Notes: a model not told the origin generated them from the letters alone. A stretch of 64,000 nt of DNA from Geothrix sp. (GCA_030681515.1 JAUXSE010000024.1:1-64000); one strand, 5' to 3'; numbered from the stretch's first letter, positions 40,895 through 49,739 are shown. Numbers and translations are program-made.

Positions 40895-42169
40895 CTACTT
40901 GGTCTTGGCCTTGGCGGCCGGCTTCGCGGCGGCGGGCTTGGCGGGCGCGGTGCCGGCGGCGGCCTTGATGAGGCGGGCCTTGTCGGCCGGGTTGCCGAAG
41001 ACCACCCGGCCATCCTGCACCATGCCCATCACGGTCTGTTCGCGGCGGAAGGCCTCATGGGTCTCCACATTGGCCGGATCCCACTTGGTGAAGGGGCGGT
41101 TCCAGGTGGCGATGACGCCCTTCACGGGCTCCTTCAGGTCTTCCAGGGCTTCTTTGATCTTGTGGGTGTCGGTGCTGCCGGCCTGTTTCACGGCGGCGGC
41201 GAAGATGTAGACGGCGTCATAGCCCTGGGCGGCGGCCACCGGGGAGGGGATGCGGCCCACCTTGAACGCCTGGTGGTAGCCCTCGATGAAGCTTTTCGCC
41301 CTGGGCGTGATCGGTTCCTCGATGAAAGTCTGGGGCATGAGCGTGCCGTTGCCGTTCTTGCCGGCATTGTCTATGAAGTTGGACATGGATAGCGTCCAGC
41401 CGCCGATGAGGGGCACCTTCATGCCGATCTTGGCCATGCCGTTGGACACGGCGGCCAACTCGGGGCCGATGCCCCAGATCAGGATGGCCTGGGCGCCCGT
41501 GGACTTGGCGCGCAGCAACTGGGCGGTCATGTCCTTGTCGCCGATGTTGAACTTTTCCTGGGCCACCACCGTCAGCTTGTTGCCCTGCTTCTTGATCTGG
41601 TCCAGCATGTCGTCGCGGCCGGAGACACCGTAGTTGGTGGAGTCGAAGACCACGGCCACCTTGGTGAACCCGCGGTTGATGGCCTCCTCGACCACCATGG
41701 CCGCCTGGATGCCGTCATGGGCGGCGAACCGGAAGATGGAGAGATCCTTCACACCGGCCTTGCTCCACTGCGTCATGGACGCGGATCCCGCGGCGGGGCA
41801 GATGATCTTGGTGATGCCCTTCTCCTGCAAGTGCTTGTCGCCCGCCATGCAGACGCCGGTGTTGACGGTGCCGATGACCCCGGCGAGTTCGCCCATGGAG
41901 GCCAGTTCCTGGGCGATGAGGGCGCCCCGCTCGTTCTTGGCCTCATCGTCGCGCTCGATGATCTCGATCTTCATCTTCCTGGCGCCCACCTGGATGCCGC
42001 CCGCCGCGTTGATCTCGGCGATGGCCAGCTTGGCGCCGTCCCGCGTGGAGGCGCCCATGGGCGCGGAGCCTCCGGTGAAGGGGCCCGTGATGGCGAGCTT
42101 GACGGTATCCCCGGCCTGGAGGCCCAGGGCCGCGAGCAAGAGAAATCCATGGACGGTCTGCCTGAACAT
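40895..42169 (-). CDS. Branched-chain amino acid ABC transporter substrate-binding protein
   Basis: The 424-residue protein begins with a signal peptide (FRQTVHGFLLLAALGLQAG) without lipobox and belongs to periplasmic binding protein type 1 of the LivJ family: VKLAITGPFTGGSAPMGAST, then INAAGGIQVGARKMKIE, EERDDEAKN-like segment, and VIGTVNTGVCMAGDKHL. It ends in an Ala/Lys/Pro-rich tail (AKPAAAKPAAKAKTK) that is unusual for the family. GGAGGA precedes the ATG at 42169; the open frame extends further upstream without support. It is the first gene of the liv operon. Confidence 0.9.
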   Translation of the reverse strand: MFRQTVHGFLLLAALGLQAGDTVKLAITGPFTGGSAPMGASTRDGAKLAIAEINAAGGIQVGARKMKIEIIERDDEAKNERGALIAQELASMGELAGVIGTVNTGVCMAGDKHLQEKGITKIICPAAGSASMTQWSKAGVKDLSIFRFAAHDGIQAAMVVEEAINRGFTKVAVVFDSTNYGVSGRDDMLDQIKKQGNKLTVVAQEKFNIGDKDMTAQLLRAKSTGAQAILIWGIGPELAAVSNGMAKIGMKVPLIGGWTLSMSNFIDNAGKNGNGTLMPQTFIEEPITPRAKSFIEGYHQAFKVGRIPSPVAAAQGYDAVYIFAAAVKQAGSTDTHKIKEALEDLKEPVKGVIATWNRPFTKWDPANVETHEAFRREQTVMGMVQDGRVVFGNPADKARLIKAAAGTAPAKPAAAKPAAKAKTK

Positions 42170-42272
42170 CGTGTCCTCCTTGGCGCCGATCGGTTGGAGT
42201 GGCTTGATGGCCGCAAGCATAGCGGTCCCGGCCGCTACAGGGAAGGCGGGCCGGTTCCTTCCAGGCAGATGT

Positions 42273-43301
42273 TCAGCCCAGTTGTGCCAGCACCCAGGCC
42301 AGGAGCGCTTCCCCGCCGGAGACGCGCTGCTCCGCCACGTAGAGCGGCATCTCCAGGACGCTGGCATGTCCGGGGCCCAGCTTCACGGCGTCCTTTTCCG
42401 TGCAGACCAGCCAGCCCGCGCCCTCGGCCCGGGCCAGGGCCTGCAGCCGCCGGAGGTCCGAGGGCGAGGGACCGTGATGGTCGGGAAAGCTGTGCGACCC
42501 GGCCCAGGCCTGTCCGGCGATCAGCAGGTCGGCGTAGAAGGCCTCGGGATGCCCGAGGCCGCACCAGGCGAAGGCGGGGCCTTCTCCGGGAAGGGGCAGG
42601 GGGGCCGGCGCTCCCGAATCCCAGTGGCGCAGGCCGCCCAGGACGAAGTCCACCCAGAAGATGGGGCCACCGGAGCCGTGGCGGGCCCACCAGGTTTCGA
42701 CTTCCGAACGGCTGGCCACCCGCGCGGCCCGCGTCACCACCAGGGCATGGGCGCGGCGCGCGCTGTCCATGGGCTCGCGCAGGCCGCCCAGGGGCAACAT
42801 GCGCCCATCGCCCCAGCGGCGGACGCCATCGAGCACCAGCAGGTCCAGATCGCGATGCAGGGCCCGGTGCTGGAAGCCGTCATCCAGCAGCAGGCAGCGG
42901 AGATCCGGGCGCTGAGCCAGGGCGCGCAGCGCGGCGGCATGGCGCTTCCGGCCCACCACCACCCGGTGCGGGCCCAGGCGCCGGGCCATGAGCAGGGGTT
43001 CGTCGCCGGTCTTCCGGGGATCCGAATCCGCCAGCACGCTCATGGGATCCACCTCCCGGCGGCCGCCATAGCCCCGTGACAGCACGGCGTTCGTCCATCC
43101 GGCGGACGCCAGCCCCTCCGCCAGGAACAGCGTGAGGGGCGTCTTCCCCGTGCCGCCCGCGCTGAGGTTGCCGATGGACACCACCGGGACCGCCATCCGG
43201 ACGGCCCGTCCGGGATGGGCGTCGAAGCTCCGGTTGCGGGCGCGCACCACCGCCCCGTACAGGGGGGAGAGAGGAGCCGCCAGGTAGCGCAGAATGGACA
43301 T
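42273..43301 (-). CDS. lpxK: Tetraacyldisaccharide 4'-kinase LpxK
   Basis: The 342-residue protein phosphorylates the lipid A precursor at the 4' position, at the inner membrane. It carries an N-terminal membrane-associating helix, the Walker A SIGNLSAGGTGKTP (about 42-55), SRGYGG, GDEPLLMARR and the family motif LLDDGFQHRAL. Its presence shows that the organism makes lipid A. It is divergent from the methionine sulfoxide reductase gene across 122 bp. Confidence 0.94.
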   Translation of the reverse strand: MSILRYLAAPLSPLYGAVVRARNRSFDAHPGRAVRMAVPVVSIGNLSAGGTGKTPLTLFLAEGLASAGWTNAVLSRGYGGRREVDPMSVLADSDPRKTGDEPLLMARRLGPHRVVVGRKRHAAALRALAQRPDLRCLLLDDGFQHRALHRDLDLLVLDGVRRWGDGRMLPLGGLREPMDSARRAHALVVTRAARVASRSEVETWWARHGSGGPIFWVDFVLGGLRHWDSGAPAPLPLPGEGPAFAWCGLGHPEAFYADLLIAGQAWAGSHSFPDHHGPSPSDLRRLQALARAEGAGWLVCTEKDAVKLGPGHASVLEMPLYVAEQRVSGGEALLAWVLAQLG

Positions 43302-43323
43302 GGATCCAGGTTAGGACCCGTTT

Positions 43324-43354
43324 CGAAATAACCAGCGCTTTTCTGGTTGTTTCG
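43324..43354. promoter_or_regulatory. Dyad in the lpxK-msrC divergent region
   Basis: CGAAATAACCAG is inverted as CTGGTTGTTTCG seven bases later (one G-T type mismatch). It lies 23 bases upstream of the lpxK start and could be an operator or the start of a divergent promoter region. No cognate regulator is adjacent. Confidence 0.35.
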
Positions 43355-43423
43355 TTACGGATCCTTATGCCGTCGTTGCGATCGAGACAAAGGGTTATTT
43401 TGTGACAACGGCGTAGCGGAGGA

Positions 43424-43945
43424 ATGATGAGCGAAGGCATCCTGCTGGCGAAGGTGGCGCGGGGCACCCTGTTGCCGGAAGACGATCGGGTGGCGCGGCT
43501 TCAGGAGGCCCTGCCGCAGATCGAGGCCGCCCTTGCCGGCGAGACGGACGAGGTGGCCATCCAGGCCACCCTGGCCTGCCTGCTGTGGGAAACCCTTCCT
43601 CAGACCAACTGGTGCGGGTTCTACCGCCGCGTGGCGGACCAGATGCTGGCGGTCGGACCGTACCAGGGCGCCATGGGCTGCCTCCGCATCCCCTTCGAGA
43701 AGGGGGTATGCGGGGCCTGCGCACGGACGGGCCACACGCAACTGGTGCGGGATGTCCAGGCCTTCCCGGGCCACATCGCCTGCGACGAGGCCACCCGCAG
43801 CGAACTGGTGATCCCGGTGGCGGCCGGAGGACGGGTGGTGGCGGTGCTGGATCTGGATTGCCCCCACCGGGACGGCTTCTCCGCGGCGGAGGCCCGGATC
43901 CTGGAAGCTCTGCTGGCTAGATGCTTAGGGGCCCTTACGGAATAG
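43424..43945 (+). CDS. msrC: Free methionine (R)-sulfoxide reductase, GAF domain
   Basis: The 173-residue GAF protein has the three family cysteines Cys86 (GAMGCLRIP), Cys96 (KGVCGACA) and Cys120 (GHIACDEAT), offset by two from E. coli fRMsr (84/94/118). NWCGFYRRV and LVIPVAAGGRVVAVLDLDC complete the fold. It reduces free methionine-R-sulfoxide and helps repair oxidative damage. GGAGGA precedes the ATG pair (ATGATG), so the start may be three bases later. Confidence 0.9.
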   Translation: MMSEGILLAKVARGTLLPEDDRVARLQEALPQIEAALAGETDEVAIQATLACLLWETLPQTNWCGFYRRVADQMLAVGPYQGAMGCLRIPFEKGVCGACARTGHTQLVRDVQAFPGHIACDEATRSELVIPVAAGGRVVAVLDLDCPHRDGFSAAEARILEALLARCLGALTE

Positions 43946-44103
43946 TCCGCGTATTCCCAGCATTCTGTTAGGGCCCCTTATGCCGCCCTCGTCCATTGAT
44001 CCAGGGGCGGGTTCTGCGAAGGCGGCTTCTTCCCGGTCCCGGATAGGTGATGTTCCTTCCGGAGCGGGCCCTGGGTTAATCTAGGGGACTCCCCGGGACC
44101 CCC

Positions 44104-44826
44104 ATGGCCGAACCCAGCTTCATCGATCAAAGCAAGCTGCGCTTCCGCGAAGGAGAGGTCGTCTTCCGCAAAGGGGAGATGGCCCAGCAGATGTACATCA
44201 TCCTTTCGGGCCGGGTGAGGCTTTACGTCTCAGAGGAGGCCAAAGGCGACTGGGTCGAGGAGCTCGCCAAAGGCGATTTCTTCGGGGAGGGCAGCCTTCT
44301 GGAGGCCCTTCCGCGCCAGCACACGGCCCTGGCCCTGGAGGATTCGGATCTCATCGCCATCAACCGGGGCACCTTCCTGCGCATGATCCGGCAGAACCCG
44401 GAAGTATCCGTGAAGATGATGCAGCGGCTGGCCCAGCGGCACCGGGAACTCGGTGACCGCGTGGAGGCCCTGGACGCCAACCGTCCCGCCAAGGCCGCCG
44501 GTGGCCCGGTGGCCAACCTCGTGTCGGTGCTCAGTGGCAAGCCCCACCCGATCCTGTCCCATGGATCCCTCATCGGCCGATTCGATCCCACGACGGGCGT
44601 GCACCCCGACATAGACTTGACGGACGAGGACCACAACCTGAGCGTCTCGCGGCGCCATGCCCGGATCCTTTGCGAACACGGCCGGTATTTCCTGCTGGAG
44701 GAGCCCGGCGTGGCCAACGGCACCTTTGTCCGTGGCGAACGCATCCTGCCCGGCGAACCCCGGGAACTCAAGCAGGGCGACCGGGTGGGCTTCGGCATGG
44801 TGGTGCTGTTCTTCGAAAAGACCTAG
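44104..44826 (+). CDS. Cyclic nucleotide-binding domain fused to FHA domain
   Basis: The 240-residue protein has a CRP-type cNMP-binding domain (about 10-120; FRKGEMAQQMYIILSGRVRLY, GDFFGEGSLLEALPRQHTALA) and a C-terminal FHA domain (about 150-240; LIGRFDPTTGVHPDIDL, LSVSRRHARI, VANGTFVRGERI). No helix-turn-helix is present, so it is not a CRP-like transcription factor. It may link a second messenger to phosphothreonine recognition. A perfect hairpin follows the stop at once. Confidence 0.88.
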   Translation: MAEPSFIDQSKLRFREGEVVFRKGEMAQQMYIILSGRVRLYVSEEAKGDWVEELAKGDFFGEGSLLEALPRQHTALALEDSDLIAINRGTFLRMIRQNPEVSVKMMQRLAQRHRELGDRVEALDANRPAKAAGGPVANLVSVLSGKPHPILSHGSLIGRFDPTTGVHPDIDLTDEDHNLSVSRRHARILCEHGRYFLLEEPGVANGTFVRGERILPGEPRELKQGDRVGFGMVVLFFEKT

Positions 44827-44848
44827 CTTTTCCGCGTGGCGGAAAAGC
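44826..44848 (+). terminator. Hairpin after the CRP-FHA gene
   Basis: GCTTTTCCGC and GCGGAAAAGC flank a GTG loop, starting on the last base of the stop codon. There is no U tract after it. It sits in the leader of the next small gene and could attenuate it. Confidence 0.45.
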
Positions 44849-44864
44849 CAAGGGGGGAAATGAG

Positions 44865-45092
44865 ATGGGTACTGATCTGCTGGTGGAATTGTGGCGGGAT
44901 GAGCATGGGATCATCCGGGAACTGGTGCAGTTCGGGTTGGATGAGGTCGGTGGCGCTTGCATCATCCGGGAGCGCGACAGCCTCGATGCCCTGGACGGCG
45001 ATGTCAACGAAGGCGACACCGTCATCGCCCGCTTCGGGGACCCCGAGGATGCCCGGGACTTCCTCCGGGATGAAGGATTTGACCCCGTATAG
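44865..45092 (+). CDS. Small acidic protein, function unknown
   Basis: The 75-residue product (GTDLLVELWRDEHGIIRELV, then CIIRERDSLDALDGDVNEGD and TVIARFGDPEDARDFLRDEGF) is acidic and soluble. GGGG(A)-rich bases before the ATG give a plausible ribosome binding site. An overlapping ATG five bases earlier is in a different frame. I do not recognise the family. It is followed by a 19-bp stem hairpin. Confidence 0.6.
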   Translation: MGTDLLVELWRDEHGIIRELVQFGLDEVGGACIIRERDSLDALDGDVNEGDTVIARFGDPEDARDFLRDEGFDPV

Positions 45093-45101
45093 TTTTTGCC
45101 A

Positions 45102-45145
45102 GCTCCAGCCCCTCGCCCGGCCCTGGCCGGGCGAGGGGCTGGAGC
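45102..45145. repeat. Perfect 19-bp stem hairpin
   Basis: GCTCCAGCCCCTCGCCCGG is inverted after a six-base CCCTGG loop, between the small acidic gene and the DUF1569 gene. No T tract follows in either direction, so it is a stable RNA structure rather than a canonical terminator. Confidence 0.7.
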
Positions 45146-45171
45146 GAGGAGCGGCATTCTGGTGAAGGAGA

Positions 45172-45627
45172 ATGACGATGAAGTCGCTGTTCAATCCCCG
45201 GGACCGGGATGCCCTGGCCCGGCGGCTTTCGGAGCTGGAGCCGGGTGCCCCGCGCCAGTGGGGGAGGATGGATGCGGCCCAGATGCTGCGGCACTGCGCC
45301 ATCTCCCTGGGGGATGCGCTGGGCGACCGCCTGGTGAAGCAGGCCTTCCTCGGGAAGCTGATCACGCCCTTCATCCGGCGGCAGATCTTCGGGGACAAGC
45401 CGTTCCGCCAGGGGGCTCCCACCGATCCCATGTACGTGGTGTCCGACGCACCGGACTTCGAGGCCGAGCGGTCCCGCCTGGCCACCCTCCTCGATCGGGT
45501 GGTGCAGCGTGGCGAGGCGAAGACCGGGGGCATGATGCACCCCTTCTTCGGCCGCCTCCGCGGCGAGGAATGGGGCAGGCTGGTCTACAAGCACCTCGAC
45601 CATCATCTGAGGCAGTTCGGAGTGTGA
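45172..45627 (+). CDS. DUF1569 (DinB-fold) protein
   Basis: The 151-residue protein matches DUF1569: LSELEPGAPRQWGRMDAAQM, LRHCAISLGDALGD, and a C-terminal MMHPFFGRLRGEEWGRLVYK, HLDHHLRQFGV with the conserved histidines at the four-helix metal site of DinB-like proteins. Family members are small metal-binding proteins of unknown activity, possibly thiol-dependent transferases. AAGGAG precedes the ATG. A strong terminator follows. Confidence 0.85.
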   Translation: MTMKSLFNPRDRDALARRLSELEPGAPRQWGRMDAAQMLRHCAISLGDALGDRLVKQAFLGKLITPFIRRQIFGDKPFRQGAPTDPMYVVSDAPDFEAERSRLATLLDRVVQRGEAKTGGMMHPFFGRLRGEEWGRLVYKHLDHHLRQFGV

Positions 45628-45639
45628 TATTTTTCCTCG

Positions 45640-45681
45640 CTCCAAAACGAAGCCCGGCCTCGGCCGGGCTTCGTTTTGGAG
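45640..45681. terminator. Bidirectional terminator between DUF1569 gene and etfA
   Basis: A 20-bp stem (CTCCAAAACGAAGCCCGGCC and its complement, TC loop) lies between convergent genes. The arms contain AAAA/TTTT, and TTTTT lies before the stem for the minus strand as an approximate tract, so it can serve both genes. Confidence 0.8.
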
Positions 45682-45695
45682 AGAGGCAACGGCGA

Positions 45696-46667
45696 CTAGT
45701 TGGAACCGATGCCCAACGCCTTCGCCGCCTTGGTGAGTTCCGGGACGACCTCGAACAGGTCACCGACGATGCCGTAGTCCGCCAGCTTGAAGATGGGGGC
45801 CTCGGAATCCTTGTTGATGGCGACGATGTACTTCGAACCGCTCATGCCGGCGATGTGCTGGATGGCGCCGCTGATGCCGCAGGCGATGTAGAGGGTGGGG
45901 CTCACGACCTTGCCGGTCTGGCCCACCTGCATGCTGTGGGGCAGGCCCCAGCCCGCGTCCACGGCGGCGCGGGAGGCGCCCACCACGCCGCCGATGGCGT
46001 CCGCCAGGTCCTCCAGGATCTTGAAGTTGGCGCCGTCCTTCATGCCTCGGCCGCCGCTCACGATGACGTTGGCTTCACTGAGATCCACCTTGCCGCTGGC
46101 CTTGGCGAGGATCTCCTTCACCACGGACTTGAAGTCACCGGCGGGGGCGGCCAGAGCCTCGGTGGCGCCCGCGCCGGCCTTTTCGGCGGCGGGGAACACA
46201 TTCGGGCGGGTGGTGGCCACTTGGACCGCGCTGGCGAAGCTGGTGGTGGCGAAGGCCTTGCCGGCGTAGACCGGGCGCACGGCCTGGAGCTTGCCGTCCA
46301 CCATGGAGAGGGCCGTGACATCGGAGGCATAGCCGGCGCCCAGACGGGCGGCGGCGCGGGGGATCACGTCCTTGCCCACGGCCGTGGCGGCGGCGAGCAG
46401 CACGGTGGCGCCCTTGGCTTTGACGGCATCGGCCAGGACGGTGGCGTAGGCATCGCTGGAGTAGGAGGCCAGGGTGGGCGCCTCGGCGGTGAGGATCACG
46501 TCGGCGCCGTACTTGGCGGCCTCGGCGGATCCTGCGCAGGAGGCGCCCGCGAAGAGGGCGCCGAGCGGCTTGCCGGCGGCGTCCGCCAGGCGGCGGCCCT
46601 CGCTGAGGGCCTCGGCGCTGGGCTTGCGGAGCTGGCCATCCTTCAGTTCACAGAACACGAGAATCAT
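45696..46667 (-). CDS. etfA: Electron transfer flavoprotein alpha subunit
   Basis: The 323-residue protein shows the EtfA layout: N-terminal [20 protein letters not shown], and the C-terminal FAD domain with [49 protein letters not shown] and the [11 protein letters not shown] signature. Together with EtfB it passes electrons from acyl-CoA and related dehydrogenases to the quinone pool. It follows etfB by 40 bases in one operon. Confidence 0.95.
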   Translation of the reverse strand: MILVFCELKDGQLRKPSAEALSEGRRLADAAGKPLGALFAGASCAGSAEAAKYGADVILTAEAPTLASYSSDAYATVLADAVKAKGATVLLAAATAVGKDVIPRAAARLGAGYASDVTALSMVDGKLQAVRPVYAGKAFATTSFASAVQVATTRPNVFPAAEKAGAGATEALAAPAGDFKSVVKEILAKASGKVDLSEANVIVSGGRGMKDGANFKILEDLADAIGGVVGASRAAVDAGWGLPHSMQVGQTGKVVSPTLYIACGISGAIQHIAGMSGSKYIVAINKDSEAPIFKLADYGIVGDLFEVVPELTKAAKALGIGSN

Positions 46668-46707
46668 GGAGTCGTCCTTTCGAATCGGAAGTCTGCGTCG
46701 GGATGGG

Positions 46708-47457
46708 CTAGAAGACCTTGGCTTCGTTCTTGAGGGCCTGGATCAGGGCCTGGGCCTGGGCGGCGGAATCCCCTTCCAGCTTGCGGCCCGCGGGACGCTC
46801 GGGGGGCAGGGCCAGGGCGCTGATCAGCGCGCCGGCGGTGGCGGGTGCGGCATCCAGTTCCTCGATGGTCTTCTTCTTGGCGGCCATGATGCCCTTGAGG
46901 CTGGCGTAGCGGGGCTCGTTGAGGCCCTTCTGCGCGGTAATCACGGCGGGCAGGGCGCCTTCCACGATCTCGGAACCGCTTTCGATTTCGCGCTCGGCCT
47001 TGAAGGTGCCATCGCCGAGTTCGAGCTTCACGATGACGTTGGCCTGGGCCACGCCGAGCAGTTCCGCGAGCATCGGCCCCATGGCGGCGTTGTCGCCACC
47101 GAGGCCCTTGTTGCCGCAGAGGATCAGGTCGTAGCCCTTGTCCCTGGCGTAGGCGGCGATCATCTGCGCCACGGCGAAGGCGTCGCCCTGGCCATCACCC
47201 CTGAGCAGCACGGCGGAATCCGCGCCGAGCGCCAGAGCGTTCTTGAGCACGTCCTTGGCGGCGTCGCCGCCGACGGAGAGAGCCACCACCTCGGCGCCCT
47301 TGCCCTCCTTGATGCGGATGGCCTCTTCCAGCGCGTACTCGTCGTACGGGCTGGTGATCCACTTCACGTCCGCGGGATCGAGAGAACGCCCATCGGCGGC
47401 AACCTTGATCTTGGTCTCGGTGTCGGGGACCTGCTTGAGGGCGACGAGAATCTTCAT
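46708..47457 (-). CDS. etfB: Electron transfer flavoprotein beta subunit
   Basis: The 249-residue protein has the EtfB motifs KILVALKQVPDTETKIKV, NPYDEYALEEAIR-like SPYDEYALEEAIRIKE, DLILCGNKGLGGDNAAMGPM and LPAVITAQKGLNEPRYASLK, the last binding AMP/FAD side and partner dehydrogenases. It is the first gene of the etfBA operon, divergent from murG. Confidence 0.95.
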   Translation of the reverse strand: MKILVALKQVPDTETKIKVAADGRSLDPADVKWITSPYDEYALEEAIRIKEGKGAEVVALSVGGDAAKDVLKNALALGADSAVLLRGDGQGDAFAVAQMIAAYARDKGYDLILCGNKGLGGDNAAMGPMLAELLGVAQANVIVKLELGDGTFKAEREIESGSEIVEGALPAVITAQKGLNEPRYASLKGIMAAKKKTIEELDAAPATAGALISALALPPERPAGRKLEGDSAAQAQALIQALKNEAKVF

Positions 47458-47523
47458 GGGCGCTCCCTGATGCGTCGTGGACAGGCCGGCGGATGGCCGA
47501 CGCGATAGAAGAGTCTAGCGTGA

Positions 47524-47551
47524 TGAAACCTTCCACCCCAGCGCGGTTTCA
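47524..47551. promoter_or_regulatory. Inverted repeat in the etfB-murG divergent region
   Basis: TGAAACC and GGTTTCA are separated by 14 bases, about 70 bases upstream of etfB and 92 before murG. The spacing suits a dimeric repressor, but no regulator is nearby, so this remains a candidate operator only. Confidence 0.3.
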
Positions 47552-47642
47552 CGGGTTTTGTGTCGAGGATCACGCTTGCCTCCAGGTAGATGAGGCCCTG
47601 TCCCAGGGTAGATTTCCGCACTTCCGGTATGGTGAACGGATC

Positions 47643-48731
47643 ATGGGCGAAACCACACCGAGATTCCTGGATGCGCTGGTTCTCACGGGGGGCGGGACGG
47701 GGGGGCACTTCTTCCCGGCCATCGCCCTGGCGGATGGCGCCCGTGGCCGGTGGTCTGACCGTCCGATCACCTTCGTCGGCGCCCGCCGGGGCTTCGAAGG
47801 CCGGGAACTTCCGGGAAGTTCCTGGCCGCATCTCCTGTTGGATCTGGAGGGCGTGATGGGCCGCTCGGCGCTCCCCATGGCACGGTCCACATGGAAGCTT
47901 TGGAGGGCCCTCGCCCACCTCAAGGACCTCTGGCGCAGAGAGCGGCCTCGGGCCGTGGTGGGCACTGGCGGATACGGAGCCGCCCCGGGCCTGCTGGCGG
48001 CGCGCGCGCTGGGCATCCCCTACTTTCTTCACGAAAGCAATGCGGTGCCCGGAGCGCTGGTGAAGCTGGTGGCCCCGAAGGCGCGGCGGGTGTGGTGCGG
48101 CATGGAGGCCGTGGTGCCCCTGCTTCCACGTGGCAGCTGCCGCGTGGTGGGGACGCCGGTGCGCGGAGCCTTCCTCCGGGAATTCCGTCCCGCCGGGGAA
48201 ATGATTCCTCCTTTCCAGCTGCTGGTCCTTGGGGGCAGTGGCGGAGCGCGGGCCATCAACGAGGCGATGCTGGAGATCGCGCCATCCTTGCTGGATCGCC
48301 TGCCCGAGTGGGAGATCCTGCATCAGGCGGGACCTGCGGATCTGGAGCGGCTGAAGGAACGGCCACGCCATCCGCGCCACGCGATGGTCCCCTTCATCGC
48401 CCGGATGGATGAGGCCATGGAGTCCGCGAGCCTGGTGGTGAGCCGGGCGGGTGCGAGCACCTGCGCCGAACTGAAAGCTTCGGGGAGAGGCGGCGTCCTG
48501 GTGCCATTGCCCACCAGCGCCAACGATCATCAGCGGATGAATGCCCTGGCGCTGGCCGCGGAGGGACGGGCCTTCGTCATCGAGCAGGCCCCGGACCTGC
48601 CCACCCGGTTGGAAGCGGCCATCCTGCCCTTGTTGAACGAAGCCGCGGCGCGCGAAGCCCTGTCCAGGGCCCCAGAACCCAATCGTGCCGTCGAGCTTTG
48701 CCTGGATGACTTGGAGGCCTATCTCGGCTGA
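47643..48731 (+). CDS. murG: UDP-GlcNAc:lipid I N-acetylglucosaminyltransferase MurG
   Basis: About 362 residues from the ATG before GETTPRFLDALVL. MurG adds GlcNAc to lipid I at the inner membrane, forming lipid II. Motifs: GGGTGGHFFPAIALAD, GTGGYGAAPGLLAARA, HESNAVPGALVK, LGGSGGARAINEAM and SRAGASTCAELKA. A longer frame upstream adds a non-homologous extension. It is outside any dcw cluster here, and its 3' end overlaps the convergent tatC by 13 bases. Confidence 0.93.
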   Translation: MGETTPRFLDALVLTGGGTGGHFFPAIALADGARGRWSDRPITFVGARRGFEGRELPGSSWPHLLLDLEGVMGRSALPMARSTWKLWRALAHLKDLWRRERPRAVVGTGGYGAAPGLLAARALGIPYFLHESNAVPGALVKLVAPKARRVWCGMEAVVPLLPRGSCRVVGTPVRGAFLREFRPAGEMIPPFQLLVLGGSGGARAINEAMLEIAPSLLDRLPEWEILHQAGPADLERLKERPRHPRHAMVPFIARMDEAMESASLVVSRAGASTCAELKASGRGGVLVPLPTSANDHQRMNALALAAEGRAFVIEQAPDLPTRLEAAILPLLNEAAAREALSRAPEPNRAVELCLDDLEAYLG

Positions 48732-49489
48732 CGGGGTTCGGCGACCCAGGCCACGGCTACGGAGACGGCGTAGAGGCTCAGCAGCACGACGCTGAAGAAG
48801 ATGGTGGTGACCACCACGTCGCCCGGCGTGAAGAAGGCGCTGAAGATCAGGATGGCCATGGTGGCCTGGCGCCAGTACTTCAGCATCTTCCGCGAGGTCA
48901 CGATGCGGAACTTCGCCAGGAAGAAGAACAGGACGGGCAGCTCGAACATCACCCCGGTGATGAGGGTGGTGGAGATGAAGAGGTCGAGGTAGTCGGATAC
49001 GTGGAGGTTGGCGCGCAGCCCCGCGGCGGCGGCTTCCTTGAACAGGATGTCGCCCAGGAACTTGAAGGCCTGGGTGTAGGCGAAGGCCGCGCCCGCCAGG
49101 AAGCAGCCCGAGGTCACCAGCACGAAGGGGATGACCAGGCGGCGTTCCTTGGGCAGCAGGCCGGGCCGGATGAAGGCCCAGAGCTGGTAGAAGAGGAAGG
49201 GCGCGCAGAGCACCGCCGCGGACCAGAGCGACAGGCGCATCATGCTGAAGAAGGGCTCGGTGAGGTCCGTGAAGGCGAAGGGATCGAGGCTGGACGCGGG
49301 CTTGCCCGTCTGGCGCGCCATGGCATCCAGGAAGGGCTTCTGGGCCCAGACCCAGAGCTTGAAGCGGAAGGCGTAGGTGACGGCGAAACCCACCGCCACG
49401 ATGAGGAGCGAGCGCACGATGCGCACCCGCAGCTCCTGCAGGTGTTCCCAGAAGCTCATCTTCTCGGGTGGCGTGGCCGGAATCGTCAT
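48719..49489 (-). CDS. tatC: Sec-independent translocase subunit TatC
   Basis: About 256 residues from the ATG before TIPATPPEKMSFWEHL (an ATG three codons upstream is in frame). It has six transmembrane helices and the TatC motifs FWEHLQELRVRIVRSL, YQLWAFIRPGLLPKERR and FELPVLFFFLAKF, with TPGDVVVTTIFF near the end. TatC recognises twin-arginine signals and exports folded proteins. It follows tatA after a hairpin. Confidence 0.95.
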   Translation of the reverse strand: MTIPATPPEKMSFWEHLQELRVRIVRSLLIVAVGFAVTYAFRFKLWVWAQKPFLDAMARQTGKPASSLDPFAFTDLTEPFFSMMRLSLWSAAVLCAPFLFYQLWAFIRPGLLPKERRLVIPFVLVTSGCFLAGAAFAYTQAFKFLGDILFKEAAAAGLRANLHVSDYLDLFISTTLITGVMFELPVLFFFLAKFRIVTSRKMLKYWRQATMAILIFSAFFTPGDVVVTTIFFSVVLLSLYAVSVAVAWVAEPRQPR

Positions 49490-49511
49490 GGTCCTCAAGC
49501 GGGAAAAGGGA

Positions 49512-49533
49512 CCGGCCTCCCGAGGGAGGCCGG
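49512..49533 (-). terminator. Hairpin between tatA and tatC
   Basis: CCGGCCTCCC and GGGAGGCCGG pair around a GA turn. On the minus strand a TTTT lies four bases after the stem. It could partly terminate after tatA and lower tatC relative to tatA, matching the usual excess of TatA. Confidence 0.5.
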
Positions 49534-49553
49534 CCGGTGACGGATTCGAGGAG

Positions 49554-49739
49554 CTACTTCTTGTCCTTGTCCACGGTCACGTCTTCCTTCACGGAATCCG
49601 TCAGCTCGCGGCTGGCCTTCTTGAATTCCTGGATGCCTTTGCCCAGGCTCTTGCCCAGCTCCGGCAGCCGCGAGGGGCCGAAGAAGATCAGCAGCGCGAC
49701 GCCGATCAGCAGGATTTCCATCATTCCCAGGTTGCCCAT
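49554..49739 (-). CDS. tatA: Sec-independent translocase subunit TatA/B
   Basis: The 61-residue protein has one transmembrane helix (MMEILLIGVALLIFFGP) with the FGPSRLPELGKSLGKGI hinge and amphipathic helix of TatA, then a charged tail (VKEDVTVDKDKK). TatA oligomers form the passage for folded proteins. The short tail argues for TatA rather than TatB. Only one Tat small subunit is seen next to tatC. Confidence 0.93.
   Translation of the reverse strand: MGNLGMMEILLIGVALLIFFGPSRLPELGKSLGKGIQEFKKASRELTDSVKEDVTVDKDKK

Noticed and set aside
43924-43985. Pair of AGGGGCCCT/AGGGCCCCT near-palindromes after msrC
   Set aside because: The first lies in the coding end and the match is short and GC-only; it is within chance for this composition.
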